Assembly (NCBI GenBank): GCA_023244865.1
Contig: JAHFLM010000026.1
Location: 1 to 11,954 of the forward strand
DNA length: 11,954 nt
Direction of reading: 5' to 3'
Source: Candidatus Harrisonbacteria bacterium
GTDB lineage: Bacteria > Patescibacteriota > Minisyncoccia > UBA6257 > UBA11618
Part shown: positions 1 to 6,116 of the stretch, piece by piece
Layout of the letters: every line of letters begins with the position of its first letter
How positions within the stretch are numbered: position 1 is the first letter of the stretch
Position numbers and translations under genes: made by a program
Notes under the pieces: generated by a model
The model's database searches: none
What the model was told of the DNA's origin: nothing
The model's input: only the letters and a program-made list of their open reading frames with translations

Positions 1-146
1 TGCATGGTCAGGAAGTTAAAGGAGAGATGGGTGGTGAGATGATAATTATGATGCCACTCTATCATCCGGCGGTCGCCGTTTATAACGGGAAGCGATTTCC
101 GGAATTACTGGAAGATTTTAAGAAAATGAAGTTTATTATTAGCTAG
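1..146 (+). CDS. Uracil-DNA glycosylase, family 4 type, C-terminal end (partial)
   Basis: Only the last 47 codons are in the window, read from base 3 to a TAG stop at 144-146. The visible residues begin HGQEVKGEMGG and continue to MMPLYHPAVAVYNGK. The PLYHPA block matches the C-terminal active-site motif of family 4 uracil-DNA glycosylases, in which the histidine helps cleave the N-glycosidic bond of uracil in DNA. The tail FPELLEDFKKMK is the usual closing helix. These enzymes normally have about 200 residues and often an iron-sulfur cluster, but that part lies outside the window. It would act in base excision repair in the cytoplasm. Another member of the UDG superfamily remains possible because so little is visible. 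Confidence 0.75.
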   Translation, partial: HGQEVKGEMGGEMIIMMPLYHPAVAVYNGKRFPELLEDFKKMKFIIS

Positions 147-157
147 GTTTTGCCTTA

Positions 158-186
158 TTGTAATTGGGTTTATTTTTTGATATTCT
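158..186 (+). promoter_or_regulatory. Promoter of the structured RNA (extended -10)
   Basis: TTGTAA (158-163) stands 17 bases upstream of TATTCT (181-186), which is preceded by TGA at 178-180 to give an extended -10. The expected start, seven bases after the -10, is A193. That is exactly the first base of the long-range helix that closes the RNA, which supports both calls. Each hexamer matches consensus at four of six positions. Confidence 0.55.
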
Positions 187-192
187 ATTTTT

Positions 193-541
193 AGTTGATT
201 GACACGAAAGCCTGCATTTCCTGAGATGGCAGAATGTCGGGCCTTGATTGGCTCTGTGTTTTGTCTGTGCCTTAGGGTGCAGGTGAGAGGGACGTTCCAG
301 TAGGAACTGCCCAGACCGAACTGTGCGACCTACCGTTATGGTAGTCGGGTCGAAAGATCTGTGATTTGTCCATGGTGCATGCGCTCGATTTTAAAACCAC
401 GTTCGTGGGAGAGCGTTCTCTAGCTAAGGTGACTAAATTCCAATAGGAATACCGAAGCTACGGGCTGCGTTAACTCGCAGAGGTAGGCAATCAACTTTGT
501 TCTTTTTTTAGTTATTTCCCGGGTGCAAATCCCGGGTTTTT
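193..541 (+). ncRNA. Putative structured non-coding RNA, class not recognised
   Basis: This stretch has no sizeable open reading frame but much base-pairing potential. AGTTGATTG at 193-201 pairs perfectly with CAATCAACT at 488-496 and would join the ends of a roughly 304-nt domain. Inside it, CCTGCA (211-216) can pair with TGCAGG (278-283). Local hairpins occur at 294-307 (GTTCC/GGAAC, loop AGTA), 330-344 (CTACC/GGTAG), 397-408 (CCAC/GTGG), 409-420 (GAGA/TCTC), 437-450 (ATTCC/GGAAT, loop AATA) and 465-480 (CTGCG/CGCAG). A promoter upstream and a terminator at 518-541 frame it as an independent transcript. I could not find the signature sequences of RNase P RNA, tmRNA, SRP RNA or 6S RNA. It could be a housekeeping RNA too divergent to recognise by eye, or a lineage-specific class. 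A cis-regulatory leader is unlikely, because the terminator separates it from the next gene. Confidence 0.55.
518..541 (+). terminator. Rho-independent terminator of the structured RNA
   Basis: CCCGGG (518-523), a 7-base loop TGCAAAT and CCCGGG (531-536) form a perfect six-pair GC stem, followed by TTTTT (537-541). A second T-rich run lies just upstream at 502-509. Confidence 0.85.
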
Positions 542-580
542 CTTTGTTTAAGTTAGGTTTACTTATATGTAACCGATTAC

Positions 581-596
581 AATGACGGTCGTCATT
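581..596. repeat. Perfect inverted repeat AATGAC-GGTC-GTCATT
   Basis: Six-base arms flank a four-base centre in the intergenic space between the RNA terminator and the promoter of the 92-residue gene. No T-run follows, so it is not a terminator. It could be a protein binding site. I see no other role. Confidence 0.4.
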
Positions 597-610
597 TATG
601 ATGGATGAGG

Positions 611-701
611 TAGATTATTCTCAATCTAGGCCTAGATTCAAGAGGCTGCTATTGACTTTTATATTAAATCTGTTATAATATAGAAGTTAATTGAAAATCT
701 A
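611..701. promoter_or_regulatory. Operator-like array of AATCTA/TAGATT half-sites
   Basis: A perfect 16-base palindrome, AATCTAGGCCTAGATT, lies at 623-638, thirteen bases upstream of the -35 box. The same half-site recurs in opposite orientation at 611-616 (TAGATT) and again at 696-701 (AATCTA), just past the predicted transcription start. A near match, AATCTG, lies in the promoter spacer at 667-672. Sites both upstream of and downstream from a promoter suit a dimeric DNA-binding regulator, possibly one that loops or represses. The regulator is not identified. Confidence 0.45.
652..679 (+). promoter_or_regulatory. Strong sigma-70-type promoter of the 92-residue gene
   Basis: TTGACT (652-657) is separated by 16 bases from TATAAT (674-679), with TGT at 671-673 forming an extended -10. 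The predicted start is near G686, leaving a 5' leader of about 45 bases. This is close to consensus, and it implies high expression unless the palindromes around it impose repression. Confidence 0.85.
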
Positions 702-730
702 ATATGGCTAACAATTACTAGGAGATCATC

Positions 731-1009
731 GTGCGTACGCGTCTTATTGATAGAAAGCTTTCGCTTTATGATTGCAGGATCAGATTTCGGCCTTACAGAG
801 GCTCTTATCTACACTTAACCGCAAGGGTTTTGATTCGGGGTGAGAGGGCGGCTGTGGCGGCTGAATTTCTTCTTGTTCATCTTCCGGAAGCGACTCAGTT
901 GGTTGTTAGAACAGAAGATGAGATTTTGCTCAAGCTAGGTTGTTCGATGGAGGTCGACGACTTGGCGAAAAGAATCTCATTGTTAATGCAAGGCAAGACC
1001 TTCCGGTGA
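731..1009 (+). CDS. Small basic protein of unknown function (92 aa)
   Basis: The GTG start is chosen because AGGAGA (720-725) lies five bases upstream and a near-consensus promoter precedes it. I do not recognise the product. It is soluble-looking, with no signal peptide or membrane segment. Its N-terminal third is arginine-rich and aromatic (RIRFRPYRGSY), its middle is hydrophobic and strand-like, and its C-terminus is helical (VDDLAKRISLLMQG). The gene is richer in G+C than its neighbours. It stands alone, with its own promoter and a terminator that overlaps its last codons. The half-site array around the promoter raises the possibility of autoregulation, but no DNA-binding fold is evident. 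Confidence 0.75.
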   Translation: MRTRLIDRKLSLYDCRIRFRPYRGSYLHLTARVLIRGERAAVAAEFLLVHLPEATQLVVRTEDEILLKLGCSMEVDDLAKRISLLMQGKTFR

Positions 1010-1024
1010 CGGGGGTCTTTTTTT
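995..1024 (+). terminator. Terminator overlapping the stop codon of the 92-residue gene
   Basis: AAGACC (995-1000) pairs with GGTCTT (1014-1019). Inside this, CCG (1003-1005) pairs with CGG (1010-1012) around a GTGA tetraloop, with a T-run through 1024. The TGA stop (1007-1009) lies in that GNRA-type loop, so the hairpin encodes the last residues of the protein. Confidence 0.8.
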
Positions 1025-1032
1025 GTTATACT
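1024..1032 (+). promoter_or_regulatory. Extended -10 promoter for a leaderless transcript
   Basis: TGTTATACT fits the TGn-TATAAT extended -10 form and begins at the last T of the preceding terminator run. No -35 box is possible without overlapping the terminator hairpin. The GTG start codon begins eight bases after the -10, so the message would have no leader or only one to two bases. Confidence 0.6.
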
Positions 1033-1040
1033 TATTTTAA

Positions 1041-2963
1041 GTGGTTAATTTTAATTGGAAAATCTTTGGCGTGGTGATTTTATTTTTTGGGGTGATTTTT
1101 TTAATCTCTGGTAATTGGCACCGAGAGTTTATTAGGGCTAGTGATAAAATTGCGGTGCCTGAGGAGTTTTTAGGTTCTTTGAAAAAGAAGTTTAGGAGAG
1201 GAATTCCGCTTGAATATTCGGATAGATTAAGAGTTTTAATTGGTCCATATTCTGTAATAGATTTAAATTTACCTTTTAATTTAACTAAAGGTGTTGGTAA
1301 GAATGGCTTGTATCAGTTAGCCCCAGTTTTCGATGGTAATTTGTTAGATGGAGTGGAGGATGTGGTGGAAGAATATAAAAAATTAGGAATAGAAGTTGGT
1401 TCGGAGAATGTGGCGGCTAATAAGAAGATTATGGAAAGATGCATTGCCTCAACTACTAGCTTGAAAGAGCTTGATAGAGTCCTCAAAGCTTTGGAAAAAG
1501 GATTGAGGGACGTAAAGCAACAGAAGGATTTTATTGCTAAATTCATGAAAGATGAATTTAGTGAGTATTTGAAAGTGAGGGTTTTTTTGACTGATCCTAA
1601 GATAATTATAACTTCAAGTGAGCGAGCGATTTTAGAGGCAAGATTTGAGGTTTTACAAAAAGTATTTAAGTTGGCGGATAAGGCGGAGGCTTTAGCGGAT
1701 GTGAAAATGCAGCGCGCTTACCTTGAGGCTTTTGGTGATCTAACGGAGGCGGCGAGTGAGAAATTAGCTAAATTAGAAAAAACTTTAATTGCTGAGGCTA
1801 ATGCTATTAATGATGAGCTAGTGGCTTTATCTTCGGATGAGGGTGGTAAGGTTTTTGCTGCGGCTAAAAAGCTTGGTGATCAAGTTGATGATGTGGTAAA
1901 GCAGGCGGCTAAAATGGAAAAGACTTTGGAGAACGCTTCTAAGCAGGCGGCGAAATGTAAGGGGTGTGGGATTTTTTCGAGTTTGAAGTCGAAGTTGATT
2001 TCTTTAGGAACTTTAATAACGGCGGTTGATTGGGGGTCTAAATATTCGGCTGGTGTTTCAAGTGGTGTGGAGCTCGTAAAAAATAAATTAGAAAAAGCGA
2101 AGAGTAGCTGCCTTAACCTTGAAACTTCTGATGGTTTATTTACTAAAGTGATCAATTTTCTTTCTAATTATCAACAGAGATATAGCTTGGTGACTGTACC
2201 ATTTATAGGTGAGCCATTTCCGACGCCAAATGTGCCCTATCAAGTGGATTTGAATCCTTCTGAGTTGGGAGATTTGTTAAATTTATTAATCGCTCGATGT
2301 CCGGATGCGTTTCGAGAGATGATGTTGGCCGATGATGATGTGGTGGATCAGGATTTTATTAACGACCTAAGTCAGCTTACGGGGTTTACTTATTATTTTT
2401 CGACGCCGGCTGATGTGGATAAGTATTTAAAGGAATCTAAATTGAGACGGGAGATAAAAAATAGTTGCAACGATCCTTATGTAAAGATTCAAAAGGATAT
2501 TGATTTGATAAATAATAATCCGCTGCATCAATATTGTTTTGGAGGTAAAAAGTTTGATGGTGTGGATTATGACGCGATGGAAAAATTATTGACAGAGACT
2601 TATGCCTACACACTTAGAAATGATTATTCTAATTCTGATAGGGCAAATGAAAAGAAGGTTCAGGAGACAGCTGCTAAATTAGCTAAGCAGCATGTGGCCG
2701 ATATAAAAAAGGGAAAGGAGGACGCGAATATTTGTGCCGACTATTTAGATACTAATGGTAATTTGATGGACGGTGATTCGTTTAAGTTGAATACAAAGCA
2801 AGCTAACTTGGTGGAGGCTTGCAATAATAAGTGTGCAAATTTACCCGGTTCGGCTGATAGGCAACTTTGTTATGATTTATTGGATAGTAATTTGAGCTTT
2901 GATATTGCCGATGATATTTATCAGGTTAAGCCAAGTGATGTTTTGTCGGTACTAAGCCTTTAA
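1041..2963 (+). CDS. Exported/membrane-anchored helical protein of unknown function (640 aa)
   Basis: I do not recognise this family. Residues 8-24 (FGVVILFFGVIFLISGN) form one hydrophobic segment behind a short basic start, ending at FIRAS, which could be a signal peptidase site or a membrane anchor. Residues about 125-355 are rich in Lys, Glu, Ala and Leu and probably form long helices or coiled coil. A short hydrophobic stretch lies near 317-330. The C-terminal third is more mixed. Eleven cysteines are present, including CKGC at 306-309 and three in the last 50 residues, which suits disulfide bonding outside the membrane. The GTG start lacks a Shine-Dalgarno sequence but directly follows an extended -10. 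The gene lies 39 bases before dnaG, so the two may be co-transcribed. Its design resembles the exported proteins encoded from 6500 onward. Confidence 0.75.
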   Translation: MVNFNWKIFGVVILFFGVIFLISGNWHREFIRASDKIAVPEEFLGSLKKKFRRGIPLEYSDRLRVLIGPYSVIDLNLPFNLTKGVGKNGLYQLAPVFDGNLLDGVEDVVEEYKKLGIEVGSENVAANKKIMERCIASTTSLKELDRVLKALEKGLRDVKQQKDFIAKFMKDEFSEYLKVRVFLTDPKIIITSSERAILEARFEVLQKVFKLADKAEALADVKMQRAYLEAFGDLTEAASEKLAKLEKTLIAEANAINDELVALSSDEGGKVFAAAKKLGDQVDDVVKQAAKMEKTLENASKQAAKCKGCGIFSSLKSKLISLGTLITAVDWGSKYSAGVSSGVELVKNKLEKAKSSCLNLETSDGLFTKVINFLSNYQQRYSLVTVPFIGEPFPTPNVPYQVDLNPSELGDLLNLLIARCPDAFREMMLADDDVVDQDFINDLSQLTGFTYYFSTPADVDKYLKESKLRREIKNSCNDPYVKIQKDIDLINNNPLHQYCFGGKKFDGVDYDAMEKLLTETYAYTLRNDYSNSDRANEKKVQETAAKLAKQHVADIKKGKEDANICADYLDTNGNLMDGDSFKLNTKQANLVEACNNKCANLPGSADRQLCYDLLDSNLSFDIADDIYQVKPSDVLSVLSL

Positions 2964-3002
2964 TTTTGAAAGAGGGGTTTAATTTGGTAGGGTTGAGGTG
3001 AG

Positions 3003-4802
3003 ATGAATTTAGCGGAAGAGGTAAAAAGTAAAATAGATATTGTAGATTTTATTCGGGGTTACTTAACTGTGACTGGAGCGGGGAAGTATTTTAAGGCTAA
3101 TTGTCCGTTTCACAAGGAGAAGACGCCGAGTTTTATGATTTCGCCGGAGCGGCAGAGTTGGTATTGTTTTGGGGGGTGTAATGAAGGGGGGGATGTGATT
3201 GCATTTTTAATGAAGTATGAGAACTTGGAATTTTTTGAGGCGATAAAAGTTTTAGCGGAAAAGGCGGGGGTGGATATAAAAAATAATGAGAAGGGGCGGG
3301 CGGAGTATCGGCAATATGGAGTTTTGTATGATGCGGTGGCGGAGGCGAAAAACTTTTTTAGGAAAAATTTAACGAAGACGATTGGGGAGTATGCTTTGAG
3401 TCGGGGGTTAACGCGAGAGACGATTTTAGAATTTGAGTTGGGATATGCGCCGCCGCAGCTTGACGAGTTATTTAAGTATTTGCAGACTAAGGGATTTTCG
3501 CCAGATGATTTGGAGCGAGTTGGTTTAATTTACAAAACCGATCGAGGGACTTATTGGGATCGATTTAGGAATCGGTTAATGTTTCCGATTTATAATGGCT
3601 TTGGAAAGCCGGTGGGTTTTACGGGTAGGATTTTAGAATTGCCGGGTGGGCCGAAGGCGGTAGATCGCGACGGGAATCCTTTGGCTAAGTATGTGAACTC
3701 GAAAGAGAGTGAGGTTTTTAATAAGTCGAAATTATTGTATGGATTGCAGGCGGCGAAAAACGCCATTCGAGAGAGTGGAGAGGTTTTATTGGTGGAAGGG
3801 CAAATGGATTTTTTGATGACGTTTCAAGATGGGGTGAAAAATGTGGTGGCGACTTCGGGGACGGCATTGACCGCCGATCATTTGAAAAGTTTGAGGCGCT
3901 TGGCGAGTAAATTAATTTTGGCGTTTGACGCTGACCCCGCGGGGCAGAATGCGATTGAGCGAGCGATTGATTTGGCCTTGCCTGAAGAGTTTGAATCGGT
4001 GAAAGTGTTGCGGATTGAGAATGGAAAAGATCCGGCGGATTTAGTGAAAGAAAAAAGTGGAGCGGTGGCTCTAGCGGTAAGAAATGCAGTGCCGGTGTTT
4101 AATTTTTATTTAGAAAAATATTTAAAGGGTGCGAAGGATAAAGAAGAGGAGAGGCGCGGACTGAAAAACTTTTTATTGAAATCGAGTAAATTACCTAGTG
4201 CGATTGAGCGCGAAGAGTGGTTGCGGGGAATAGCTTCGGTGACGGGTTTTCGAGAGGAGAGTTTGATTGAGGAAATGGAGAGGTTGAGTGGGAAAGTTGT
4301 AAAAACGGGATCGGGAGCCCGGGGGGGAACCCCTGGATCTTCTCGTTACACTCGAGATGACGGAGGGGTGGTAAGGGAGGGGGATGGAAACCTAATAGAT
4401 AAAAAGTTGATGGTGTTTGCGCGGTTATTGGTTTTTTATAATTTTGATTTACCGAAAGAGATGAGGGAGGGGTTGGGGGTGACTTATGAATTATGGAGTG
4501 GGTTGGTGGATGAGAGGCTGAAAATGTTGGCTAGTTTGGAGAATAACCCTCCGGCGCCAGATATTACAGAAATACAAAGAAAAATAGCCTTGAAGAATAA
4601 AGAAGCTGAAATGATTAATCTTTATAATTTTTTACGGCGAGAGATTTTGAAGGAGCGATTTTTGGAGCTAAAAAAGGAGATGCTGACCTCGCAAAGCTCT
4701 GAAAAATTAGCCCAAATCCTTGAAGAAGTTGACAGGCTTAATAAGGAATTACATAATGTGAGCAATGAAAAAGACCTTAAAAAAAGTGGCTCCGAAGGTT
4801 AA
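3003..4802 (+). CDS. dnaG: DNA primase DnaG
   Basis: This protein (599 aa) makes RNA primers at the replication fork. The N-terminal CHC2 zinc-binding domain shows C34, H37, C55 and C59 (CPFHKEKTPSF, then YCFGGC). The spacing C-x3-C replaces the usual C-x2-C through one extra glycine. The catalytic core spans about 100-430. Its TOPRIM part has E265 in LLVEGQMD and D309/D311 in FDADPAG, the metal-binding acids. The C-terminal helicase-binding region is helical, about 463-585. Residues 434-462 form a Gly/Arg/Ser-rich linker that contains an in-frame palindromic insert. The ATG is supported by GAGGTGA at 2995-3001. Length and domain order are normal for DnaG. The 3' end overlaps rpoD by 38 bases, so translation of the two is probably coupled. 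Confidence 0.97.
   Translation: MNLAEEVKSKIDIVDFIRGYLTVTGAGKYFKANCPFHKEKTPSFMISPERQSWYCFGGCNEGGDVIAFLMKYENLEFFEAIKVLAEKAGVDIKNNEKGRAEYRQYGVLYDAVAEAKNFFRKNLTKTIGEYALSRGLTRETILEFELGYAPPQLDELFKYLQTKGFSPDDLERVGLIYKTDRGTYWDRFRNRLMFPIYNGFGKPVGFTGRILELPGGPKAVDRDGNPLAKYVNSKESEVFNKSKLLYGLQAAKNAIRESGEVLLVEGQMDFLMTFQDGVKNVVATSGTALTADHLKSLRRLASKLILAFDADPAGQNAIERAIDLALPEEFESVKVLRIENGKDPADLVKEKSGAVALAVRNAVPVFNFYLEKYLKGAKDKEEERRGLKNFLLKSSKLPSAIEREEWLRGIASVTGFREESLIEEMERLSGKVVKTGSGARGGTPGSSRYTRDDGGVVREGDGNLIDKKLMVFARLLVFYNFDLPKEMREGLGVTYELWSGLVDERLKMLASLENNPPAPDITEIQRKIALKNKEAEMINLYNFLRREILKERFLELKKEMLTSQSSEKLAQILEEVDRLNKELHNVSNEKDLKKSGSEG
4333..4362 (+). repeat. In-frame REP-like palindrome inside dnaG
   Basis: The segment begins CTGGATC and ends ATGACG, with arms TCTCG (4341-4345) and CGAGA (4353-4357) around a 7-base loop. 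The same outer sequences, CTGGATC and ATGACA, bound the two 31-base palindromes flanking the GIY-YIG gene. It encodes residues 444-453 (PGSSRYTRDD) in the linker before the primase C-terminal domain. The preceding run of G and C (4310-4333) is also unlike the rest of the gene and may belong to the same insertion. Confidence 0.65.
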
Positions 4803-6057
4803 AATCAAGCCTCAGGCTAAATCAAAGCCTGTAAAAAAAGTTAATAAACTTGTTAAGTTGGTGAAGAAGGTTTTTAAGGCTAAGCCCGCAGCTTCCTCTA
4901 AGATTAAACCAGCTAAGATGGTTGTTAAAGCTAAAAAATCTAGCAAGGTTTTGCCGCCTAAAAAGTTAACGCCAAAGCAGGAGTTAAATTTGAAGCAGTT
5001 GGATGAATTAATTATTCGAGGGAAGGGACGCGGCTTTGTGACGGATACTGAGGTGTTACAATATTTCCCAAACATCGAAGAGACGGTGGGATTTTTGGAT
5101 GAGATTTATGATCGATTGGATAAGGCGCACATTAAGGTGATCGAGACTTCGCAATTAATTGAAGTGGCGGAGGATGTGGGCGAGGTGAAGGACGCGGAGC
5201 TTGTGAGCGATGAACGAATTGCGGCGGGTATGCCGGATGGGGTGCAGATGTATTTGAAGAGTATTGGTAAGGTGAAACTTTTGACGAAGGATGAGGAAAA
5301 GGAATTAGCGAAGCGAATTGAGAAGAATGATAAGGAGGCGCGAGCGGAGTTTATTCGCGCGAACTTGAGACTTGTGGTGTCGATTGCGAAGCGGTATGTG
5401 AATCGCAGTCCGAATTTGAGTATTTTGGATTTGATTCAGGAGGGGAATATTGGGTTGAGCCGCGCGGTAGATAAATTTGATTATCGTAGAGGGTATAAGT
5501 TTTCTACTTATGCTCACTGGTGGATTAGGCAGGCGATTACGCGTGCTTTGGCCGACCAGAGTAGGACGATCAGAATTCCGGTGCACATGGTGGAAACGAT
5601 TTCTAAATTTACGCAGGCGAAGCGAAGATTATTCCAAGAACTTGGCCGCGAACCATTACCAGAAGAAATTGCGATCGAGATGGAGATTGCAGTGGAAAAG
5701 GTGCATCACATTCAGAAGATTTCACAGGATGTAATTTCGCTCGAGTCACCTTTGGGAGATGACGATGAAGATTCTACCTTGAGTGAGTTTATTCCTGACG
5801 ATAGGAATTTAACCCCATCGCAGATGGCGACGCATGCGTTGCTTAAGGAAAAGATTCAGGATATTTTAGTGGACTTGTCGCCTCGCGAGCAAAAGATTTT
5901 AAATATGCGTTTTGGTTTGGAGGACGGGATTACGCACACATTAGAAGAGGTGGGAAAGATTTTCGGTGTTACAAGAGAGCGTATTCGTCAGATTGAAGCG
6001 AAGGCTTTGAATAGAATTAAGAGTCACGAGAAGGCTTATAAATTAGAGGGGTATTAG
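4765..6057 (+). CDS. rpoD: Primary RNA polymerase sigma factor (sigma-70 family, RpoD)
   Basis: This protein (430 aa) directs RNA polymerase to housekeeping promoters. Residues 1-68 are a Lys/Ala/Pro/Val-rich basic tail. A region 1.1-like domain spans about 70-130. Region 1.2 begins near GVQMYLKSIGKVKLLT (159-174). Region 2 includes RLVVSIAKRY and the -10-reading helix around YKFSTYAHWWIRQAITRAL. Region 3.0 keeps H274 and E277 in RIPVHMVETISK, the residues that in E. coli sigma-70 contact the TG of extended -10 promoters. Region 4 carries the helix-turn-helix (EEVGKIFGVTRERIRQIE, 394-411) for -35 contact. The ATG at 4765 is the first possible start, since an in-frame TGA stands four bases upstream. 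No good Shine-Dalgarno precedes it, consistent with coupling to dnaG. The large E. coli-type insertion between regions 1.2 and 2 is absent. Confidence 0.97.
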   Translation: MKKTLKKVAPKVKIKPQAKSKPVKKVNKLVKLVKKVFKAKPAASSKIKPAKMVVKAKKSSKVLPPKKLTPKQELNLKQLDELIIRGKGRGFVTDTEVLQYFPNIEETVGFLDEIYDRLDKAHIKVIETSQLIEVAEDVGEVKDAELVSDERIAAGMPDGVQMYLKSIGKVKLLTKDEEKELAKRIEKNDKEARAEFIRANLRLVVSIAKRYVNRSPNLSILDLIQEGNIGLSRAVDKFDYRRGYKFSTYAHWWIRQAITRALADQSRTIRIPVHMVETISKFTQAKRRLFQELGREPLPEEIAIEMEIAVEKVHHIQKISQDVISLESPLGDDDEDSTLSEFIPDDRNLTPSQMATHALLKEKIQDILVDLSPREQKILNMRFGLEDGITHTLEEVGKIFGVTRERIRQIEAKALNRIKSHEKAYKLEGY

Positions 6058-6065
6058 CCCCCGCT

Positions 6066-6096
6066 TGTCATCCTCGGGCTTGACCCGGGGATCCAG
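6066..6096 (+). repeat. Left palindrome of the GIY-YIG unit
   Basis: It starts TGTCATCC and ends GATCCAG. A nine-pair stem (6070-6078 with 6084-6092, one G-T pair) closes the loop CTTGA. It begins nine bases after the rpoD stop codon. No T-run follows, so it is a poor terminator candidate. Confidence 0.75.
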
Positions 6097-6116
6097 TTCA
6101 ATAATAAATACTATAA

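Noticed and set aside
311..325. CAGACCGAACTGT resembles the complement of a conserved 23S rRNA stretch
   Set aside because: It matches only the opposite strand of the rRNA and stands alone, so I treat it as chance.
193..500. RNase P RNA, tmRNA, SRP RNA or 6S RNA identity for the structured RNA
   Set aside because: The conserved GAAAGTCCGGGC-like core of RNase P, the tRNA-like ends of tmRNA, the GGAA-loop domain of SRP RNA and the single long hairpin of 6S were not found, so no class name is given.
1313..1546. Minus-strand open frames inside the 640-residue gene and others such as 1880-2155, 4812-5075, 8485-8895 and 9726-10115
   Set aside because: They lie fully within well-supported plus-strand genes, show no start signals and read as low-complexity reverse translations.
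2736..2790. EF-hand or dockerin-like calcium loop DTNGNLMDGD in the 640-residue protein
   Set aside because: The spacing of acidic residues fails at the last loop position, and there is no second copy.
6048..6061. GGGG/CCCC stem across the rpoD stop codon as a terminator
   Set aside because: Only four pairs form and no T-run follows. It may be a remnant interrupted by the palindromic unit, but that cannot be shown here.
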